Below are positions 58,018-64,000 of a DNA stretch of 64,000 nucleotides, in pieces. The notes under the pieces were generated by a model. That model saw only the letters and a program-made list of their open reading frames with translations. It did not search any database and had not been told where the DNA came from. Positions within the stretch are counted from its first letter, which is position 1. Every line of letters begins with the position of its first letter. Made by a program: the position numbers and the translations under genes. Source of the stretch: Allochromatium vinosum DSM 180 (GTDB lineage Bacteria; Pseudomonadota; Gammaproteobacteria; Chromatiales; Chromatiaceae); assembly GCF_000025485.1 (NCBI RefSeq), contig NC_013851.1, positions 2,771,501 through 2,835,500 on the forward strand, read 5' to 3'.

Positions 58018-58695
58018 TCACCCCTGAGTGATCGGCATGATGAGGATGTCGACCCGGCGGTTGAGACGCCGCCCGTCCTCGGTTGCATTGCTGGCGATGG
58101 GCTGGTTCATGCCATAGCCGGCCGAATAGATACGCTGCGGCAGCACGCCGCTACGCTCCAGGTAGTACCCGACCGAAGCGGCACGCCGCTCCGAGAGCGT
58201 CTGATTGTAGGCCGCCGCGCCCGTGCTGTCGGTATGACCCGAGACGGCGAGCTGAGTCTTGCCGTACTTGCGCACGATCGCCGAGATCTTTTCGAGCGTG
58301 CTGTAGAAACCCGGCTGAATGCGATCGGAGTCGACCTCGAACGCGGTCGCGCCCGTCATGCCGACGAGCAACTGATGATCGGGCAGCTTCTGCACCCGGA
58401 TGACGCCGCTGGCGATCTCAGGGGCGAGCTGGCGCTCGAAGTCGCGTTGCTGCTCCTCCATGTAGGAACCGACCATGGTGCCCAGCAGGGCACCGCCCAC
58501 GGCACCGATCAGCGCCCCCTTGCCTGCGTCACCGCTCAGCGAGCCGATGATGGCGCCGGTCGCCGCGCCCGCCGTGGTACCGATGGCCGCGCCACGTCCG
58601 GTCTCGGTCAGGCCCGAACCATCGGCGGCACAGCCGGAGATGAGCGCGGCGGTCACGCCGGAGAGAACCAGTGTTCTGGCGTTCAGTCGAGTCAT
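58018..58695 (-). CDS. OmpA-family lipoprotein with glycine zipper
   Basis: 225 aa. Signal peptide with lipobox LISGC (Cys22), then a glycine-zipper-like region (about 30-75, repeated GA/GG motifs) that may insert in a membrane, then an OmpA C-terminal domain (about 105-220) with SGHTDSTGAAAYNQTLSERRA and NRRVDI peptidoglycan-binding motifs. Likely ties outer membrane to peptidoglycan. Similar in layout to YiaD. Next gene upstream on the same strand is an unknown 148-aa protein 17 bp away. Confidence 0.88.
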   Translation of the reverse strand: MTRLNARTLVLSGVTAALISGCAADGSGLTETGRGAAIGTTAGAATGAIIGSLSGDAGKGALIGAVGGALLGTMVGSYMEEQQRDFERQLAPEIASGVIRVQKLPDHQLLVGMTGATAFEVDSDRIQPGFYSTLEKISAIVRKYGKTQLAVSGHTDSTGAAAYNQTLSERRAASVGYYLERSGVLPQRIYSAGYGMNQPIASNATEDGRRLNRRVDILIMPITQG

Positions 58696-58712
58696 GCGGT
58701 TGCTCCTCTTGA

Positions 58713-59159
58713 TTAAAGTTCGACCAGATCGGCGATGGATTTGTAGAAGAATTCCAGCCAGTCGTCGCGGTTGGCGAAGTCCATGATCGCGGGGCGCTGT
58801 CCGAGCGTGTCGCGCACGCAGGCGAAGACCGCCGAACCGTCGCGCTTGAGCATCACCTCGAAGGTGAGCGATCCATTGGGTACGGCCAGCTTCAGCCCCT
58901 GCGGGGCCGATTCGGGACCGATCCAGGTGATCAGCAGTCCGGCCACCCGATCGTCACGACGATCATAGTCGTCGGGCCAGATACGGCTGAGCACCGAGAT
59001 GCGCACGAACTCGCCCTCGACGTCCCGGAAGGCGCGAACCAGGGGGGCGGCCAGCTCCGAGCAGGAGGCATGGAGTTCGCGCCGCCGGATGAAGTTGTCC
59101 TCGGCGCTCAGGGTGCTGTCCTGAGCGATCTGGCGCAGTTTTTGGAGCGTTGGATTCAT
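58713..59159 (-). CDS. Hypothetical protein
   Basis: 148 aa, not recognised. Soluble alpha/beta character: helical 1-45, strands 50-115 with FEVMLKRDGSAVFACV, and a C-terminal helix DDWLEFFYKSIADLVEL. No signal peptide, no motif. It lies between a transglycosylase and an OmpA-type lipoprotein gene on the same strand with short gaps (17-18 bp), so they may be one envelope-related operon, but this protein should be cytoplasmic. Confidence 0.65.
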   Translation of the reverse strand: MNPTLQKLRQIAQDSTLSAEDNFIRRRELHASCSELAAPLVRAFRDVEGEFVRISVLSRIWPDDYDRRDDRVAGLLITWIGPESAPQGLKLAVPNGSLTFEVMLKRDGSAVFACVRDTLGQRPAIMDFANRDDWLEFFYKSIADLVEL

Positions 59160-59177
59160 ACCCTGATTTCAGCAGCT

Positions 59178-59975
59178 TCAGCGAATGACGGTCGTATCCA
59201 GTTCGAACATGGGCTTGCTCTCGGGGCCGACGTCGTGGAGGGCCGGATTGAGATAGCGCACATCCAGCGTCGGCTTGACCTTGAGTGACAAGAGTGATGG
59301 GTCGAGATATTTTTTCAACAGACGCCGGGCCTGTCCGGTGTTGCGCACCCCGCGCAGTGTCTGCACCTGGGCGAGCGCGGCCTGAGTGGGCGCCGTCCCG
59401 CCATGGCGCCGATAGTGACGGATGACGGCCTCGGTATAGTTGAGCGTCTCCAGATAGGTGACGCGGCTGTTGGTGCGATCGACAACGCCCTCGCCGGCAT
59501 TGTAGGCCATGATGACGCGCCCGTAGTCGTCGCTGTACTTGCGCAGCAGACGCTTGAGATGGCGCGTGCCGGTATTGAGATTGATCCGGGGATCGAACAG
59601 CGCCTCCACCGAGGTGACGCCATAGTCGGCGGCGGTCGGCGGCATGAGCTGCATCAGGCCCACGGCCCCGACCGGCGAGACGGCATGGGCATCGTAGTTC
59701 GACTCGGCGGCCACCACGGCACGCACCAGCGCCTCCTCGACGCCATGACGGCGTGCCACCTCCGGGATCATGGCCTGGACCTCGGCACGGCTCGGGCGCG
59801 GCCGGTTCGGCGGCGTCGGCCGGGCCGGACGCACGGGTTCGACCGCGCCTGGAGCCGCCGAATCGGCGCTGGCCTCGGTCACAGCTTCAGTCTCGGCGAA
59901 AACGGACAGCGGAACCAGAAGCACGAGCAGTGCGAACGAACAGCGGGCAATCGATTTTTGCTTCATCAGTTGCAC
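59178..59975 (-). CDS. Exported lytic transglycosylase (SLT type)
   Basis: 265 aa with a signal peptide (hydrophobic 12-27) and a Pro-rich linker (about 45-62). SLT domain about 68-185: catalytic Glu in AAESNYDAHAVSPVGAVGLMQLMPPTA near 89-115, and IMAYNAGEGVV near 154-164. Cleaves peptidoglycan glycan strands with anhydro-muramyl ends. The C-terminal 60 residues are not recognised. First gene of a minus-strand group with 58713 and 58018. Confidence 0.88.
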   Translation of the reverse strand: MQLMKQKSIARCSFALLVLLVPLSVFAETEAVTEASADSAAPGAVEPVRPARPTPPNRPRPSRAEVQAMIPEVARRHGVEEALVRAVVAAESNYDAHAVSPVGAVGLMQLMPPTAADYGVTSVEALFDPRINLNTGTRHLKRLLRKYSDDYGRVIMAYNAGEGVVDRTNSRVTYLETLNYTEAVIRHYRRHGGTAPTQAALAQVQTLRGVRNTGQARRLLKKYLDPSLLSLKVKPTLDVRYLNPALHDVGPESKPMFELDTTVIR

Positions 59976-60074
59976 GAGAAACCCGGCCCTCAGGGCGTGT
60001 GGGAGATGGCAGTCGACAGGACGAGTCGAGCCGATGATGACGCATCAAACGACAGTCACGCATACAATGCAACC

Positions 60075-60713
60075 ATGAATGCCGATAAACGCCATCAAAT
60101 CTTCGCTCGTCTGCGCAACGCCAATCCGACCCCCAGAACCGAGCTGGTCTATCGCACCCCCTTCGAGCTGCTGATCGCCGTGATGCTCTCGGCCCAGGCC
60201 ACCGACAGGAGCGTCAACCAGGCCACGGCCGGACTCTTCGCACACGCCGACACACCCGAGGCGATCTTGGCGCTCGGCGAGGACGGACTCAAGGCGCACA
60301 TCCGCGCCATCGGTCTGTTCAACACCAAGGCGCGCCACATCCTCCAGACCTGCGCGCTCCTGATCGAGCGGCACGGCGGCGCGGTGCCACGCGATCGGGC
60401 GGCCCTGGAGTCATTGCCCGGTGTCGGACGCAAGACCGCCAACGTCATCCTCAACACCGCCTTCGGCGAGCCGACCATGGCGGTCGACACCCATATCTTC
60501 CGGGTCGCCAACCGCACCGGACTGGCGCCGGGCAAGACGCCGCTGGCGGTCGAACAGGGGCTTCTGGATCAGGTTCCGGGCGAATTCCTGCATGATGCCC
60601 ATCACTGGCTGATCCTGCATGGACGCTATGTCTGCACCGCGCGCAAACCGCGCTGCCCGCAATGCCTCATCGCCGATCTGTGCGACTATCCGGACAAGAC
60701 CCCATCCAACTGA
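60075..60713 (+). CDS. nth: Endonuclease III (DNA glycosylase/AP lyase)
   Basis: 212 aa (E. coli 211). Removes oxidised pyrimidines. Helix-hairpin-helix LPGVGRKTANV with catalytic Lys near 120, catalytic Asp in AVDTHIFRVANR near 138, and [4Fe-4S] ligands in the C-x6-C-x2-C-x5-C pattern (CTARKPRCPQCLIADLC, near 187-203). The ATG at 60075 matches the family N-terminus; the longer frame upstream is antisense to the transglycosylase. Followed by the DUF1841 gene after 22 bp. Confidence 0.97.
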   Translation: MNADKRHQIFARLRNANPTPRTELVYRTPFELLIAVMLSAQATDRSVNQATAGLFAHADTPEAILALGEDGLKAHIRAIGLFNTKARHILQTCALLIERHGGAVPRDRAALESLPGVGRKTANVILNTAFGEPTMAVDTHIFRVANRTGLAPGKTPLAVEQGLLDQVPGEFLHDAHHWLILHGRYVCTARKPRCPQCLIADLCDYPDKTPSN

Positions 60714-60735
60714 GTCCCATCCAGCGCCCGAGACC

Positions 60736-61170
60736 ATGTTCAGCACCGACCGACAGACACACCGTCAGATCTTTCTCGAAGCCTGGCGCAAGGCCAATGC
60801 CCAGGAGCCGCTGGAGCCGCTCGAATCCCAGCTCGTCGAACTCATGCGCCGTCACCCGGAATATCTACCCTTCCTGGAGGACGGCGAGCGCGCGCTCGAC
60901 CAGGACTTTCCGCCCGAACTGGGCCAGACCAATCCCTTTCTGCATCTGGGGCTGCATCTGGCCATCCTCGAACAGCTCAGTATCGATCAGCCGCGCGGAA
61001 TCCGTGACAGCTATCAGCGTCTGCTCGCCCGACTCGGCGATCCGCATCAGGTCGAGCACGCGATCATGGAGTGTCTGGCCGAGTCGATCTGGCGCGTCCA
61101 GCACCATCGCCTGCCCTTCGACGAAGTGGGCTATCTCGACTGCATCGCCCGTCTGGAACGCCAAGGCTAG
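60736..61170 (+). CDS. DUF1841 family protein
   Basis: 144 aa, helical. Recognised family features: FLEAWRKA near 13-20, NPFLHLGLHLAILEQLSID near 66-84 and the IMECLAESIW-x-HR end segment near 112-125. Function unknown in the family. It sits directly after nth, a pairing common in gammaproteobacteria as I recall. Followed by a 191-bp gap (61171-61361) with no gene seen. Confidence 0.83.
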   Translation: MFSTDRQTHRQIFLEAWRKANAQEPLEPLESQLVELMRRHPEYLPFLEDGERALDQDFPPELGQTNPFLHLGLHLAILEQLSIDQPRGIRDSYQRLLARLGDPHQVEHAIMECLAESIWRVQHHRLPFDEVGYLDCIARLERQG

Positions 61171-61361
61171 ACGGCCGGCACCCATCGCGTCCCGAGCGGG
61201 GCGTCCACACAGCCCGCCTCCCCTGTTACACTCAGGGGCGGGGGGAACGGTAGGTCGACCGGCTCTCGCCCGAGTCGAGCCGGACTCGATCCGAGTCACC
61301 CCGTTCGAGCCACGTCCCGGCCCGTTGCACGGCTGGGCCCAACGCACGAGGAAGATGACCC

Positions 61362-61793
61362 ATGCCCACTTGGATCCTGGTCGCGGACAACAGCCGCGCA
61401 CGCCTCTTCGCCGCGGAAAAGCCCGCTGACCCACTCATCGAGATCAGTACCCTGGCCTTTCCCGAGGGCCGGCTTCACGAAGGCGATCTGACCACTGACA
61501 AGGCCGGACGCGGTCAGGCACTTGGTGCCGGCGCCCACGGCGTCAATGGCGAGGAAGGACACAAGCAGGAGAACGCCGAGCGCTTCGCCAGTCTGATCCG
61601 CGACGACCTGGAGGCCGCGCGCAATCAGGGACGCTTCGGCAAGCTCTACATCATCGCCTCGCCCGCCCTGCTCGGACTGCTGCGCAAGCAGCTCTCGGCG
61701 CCACTGCGCCAGCTCGTCGCGGGCGAACTCGACAAGAACCTGACCACCCAGACACCCGAGGCGATCCGCCGGCATCTGCCGGATTTCCTCTAA
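61362..61793 (+). CDS. Host attachment (AtsE-like) family protein
   Basis: 143 aa. TWILVADNSRARLF at the start and FPEGRLHEGDLTTDKAGRG, RFGKLYIIASPALLGLLRKQL and AGELDKNLTT segments match the family named for Agrobacterium host attachment, which resembles eRF1 domain 2 / Rocap-like RNA-binding folds. No signal peptide. True function in a free-living phototroph is unclear and the family name need not apply. Confidence 0.82.
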   Translation: MPTWILVADNSRARLFAAEKPADPLIEISTLAFPEGRLHEGDLTTDKAGRGQALGAGAHGVNGEEGHKQENAERFASLIRDDLEAARNQGRFGKLYIIASPALLGLLRKQLSAPLRQLVAGELDKNLTTQTPEAIRRHLPDFL

Positions 61794-61808
61794 ATCACCC
61801 GCCCCGTA

Positions 61809-61839
61809 GCCACGCGGGCAACTGAGGTGCCCGCGTGGC
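61809..61839. other. Strong hairpin between 61362 gene and sthA
   Basis: 12-bp perfect inverted repeat GCCACGCGGGCA (61809-61820) and TGCCCGCGTGGC (61828-61839) with a 7-nt loop, 15 bp after the preceding stop and 34 bp before sthA. No U tract, so not a full intrinsic terminator; may act as a partial terminator or leader structure of sthA. Confidence 0.5.
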
Positions 61840-61872
61840 ACGCCCGATTGAATCCAGAGAGAAGACGAACGC

Positions 61873-63270
<1,398 letters not shown>

Positions 63271-63339
63271 ATCGAGCGGTCGTTGCGAAGTCGCGGCCAC
63301 GGCCGTCGGTCCATCCCGGACCTCGCAACAGACCGCGAG

Positions 63340-64000
63340 TCATGAATCCTGATAACGCGCCCGGATCTCACGCAGCTCCGGTAGCGCCGACAGGAAGCTC
63401 TCGACCACGGCCGGATCGAACTGGTGGCCCGCCAGCCGCTCGATCTCGGCGATCGCTTCGTGTTCCGGCCAGGCCTTCTTGTAGGGGCGTTCGGCGAGGA
63501 GTGCGTCGAAGACGTCCGCCACGGCCACGATCCGCGCCTCCAGAGAGATCGACTCCCCCGACAGCCCTTGCGGATAACCGCCGCCGTCCCAGCGCTCATG
63601 GTGCGACAGGGCGATGTCGGCGGCCATCCGCAGCAGCGGCGACGAATGACCCGAGAGCATCTGCGCGCCGATCGTGGTGTGACGGCGCATGATGTGCCAT
63701 TCATCGGAGTCCAGCTTGTCCTTTTTCAGCAGCACCCGGTCCGGGATACCGATCTTGCCGATGTCATGCATGGGTGCGGCGTTCATGAGCAGTTCGGCCT
63801 GCTCCGGGGACAGGCCGTGGCGCAGGGCGATGGCCTGCGCGAAGAGGCTCATGCGCACGATGTGCAGGCCGGTCTCGTTGTCGCGATACTCGGCGGCGAG
63901 TCCGAGCCGGCGGATGATCTCGAGCCGCGTCTCGTCCAACTCTCGGGTGCGCTCGCGCACCTTGGACTCCAGTTCGGCGTTCTGCTGACGGACGCGCTTG
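63340..64000 (-). CDS. HD-GYP c-di-GMP phosphodiesterase, 5' part cut by window edge
   Basis: The visible 220 residues are the C-terminal part of a longer protein; the frame stays open to the right edge. They begin in a coiled coil (NAELESKVRERTRELDET) typical of receiver-HD-GYP proteins of the RpfG type, then the HD-GYP domain: MHDIGKIGIPDRVLLK near 80-95 from the visible start and HHERWDGGGYPQGL near 131-144, with all metal ligands in place. Predicted to break down c-di-GMP, opposing the GGDEF protein at 17648. An upstream receiver domain is expected but not seen. Confidence 0.9.
   Translation of the reverse strand, partial: KRVRQQNAELESKVRERTRELDETRLEIIRRLGLAAEYRDNETGLHIVRMSLFAQAIALRHGLSPEQAELLMNAAPMHDIGKIGIPDRVLLKKDKLDSDEWHIMRRHTTIGAQMLSGHSSPLLRMAADIALSHHERWDGGGYPQGLSGESISLEARIVAVADVFDALLAERPYKKAWPEHEAIAEIERLAGHQFDPAVVESFLSALPELREIRARYQDS

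Overview
The window is a GC-rich, densely packed chromosomal segment from a gammaproteobacterium. It most resembles a purple sulfur bacterium of the Chromatiaceae, such as Allochromatium or a close relative. This rests on a cytoplasmic-type sulfite-oxidising soeABC set, a formate dehydrogenase-N operon, many signal-transduction genes and protein similarity to gammaproteobacterial housekeeping genes. The assignment is inferred from gene content; no search was run. I see no insertion sequence, prophage, CRISPR array, rRNA or tRNA.

Layout: (1) 102-4775, assimilatory sulfate reduction cysI-cysH-cysD-cysN as one overlapping operon. (2) 4753-15785, selenium, formate and cytochromes: selD on the minus strand with its own in-frame Sec UGA; fdnGHI with a Sec UGA in fdnG; a Cache-domain chemoreceptor; fdhE; a DHH-CBS protein; a NapC/NirT-type tetrahaem cytochrome; and a small cytochrome c. 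(3) 15837-18628, trmO, then a receiver / CheC / diguanylate cyclase trio.

(4) 18881-34104, the most unusual part: seventeen co-directional genes, many with 4-30 bp overlaps. The first ten encode a complete chemosensory array: a soluble receptor with two signalling tips, a triple-CheW scaffold, CheB, a HEAT-repeat protein, CheR, CheY, CheA, a mini STAS-like protein, a second CheY, and a membrane receptor with a CheZ-like motif at its C-terminus. They are followed directly by a stressosome/partner-switch module (RsbR-, RsbS-, RsbT-, second RsbT- and RsbX-like), then a histidine kinase whose N-terminus looks like the RsbT-binding domain of RsbU, and a response regulator. The array's gene order resembles the Vibrio cholerae cluster I (F9-type) system with DosM. 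Its union with a stressosome and a two-component output is the main candidate for an undescribed system.

(5) 34131-37624, minus strand: sbcB and the rpsP-rimM-trmD-rplS operon. (6) 37801-43243: a ChaN-PDZ lipoprotein-type protein, an M1-like peptidase, and a hybrid kinase overlapping it tail to tail. (7) 43376-48437, minus strand: soeABC with a good sigma70-like promoter, and a small unknown gene. (8) 48851-52829, minus strand: metA, a P-loop ATPase with a TTG start, and uup. (9) 53105-57965: an FNR-like regulator lacking one cluster cysteine, an FNR-like box before an unknown gene, a NifX-like protein with a His-rich tail, and cydA-cydB-cydX. (10) 58018-64000: OmpA-type lipoprotein, lytic transglycosylase, nth, DUF1841, a host-attachment-family protein, sthA, and the 3' part of an HD-GYP gene cut by the window edge.

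Redox metabolism (formate, sulfite, bd oxidase) and sensing (chemoreceptors, stressosome, c-di-GMP enzymes) dominate.
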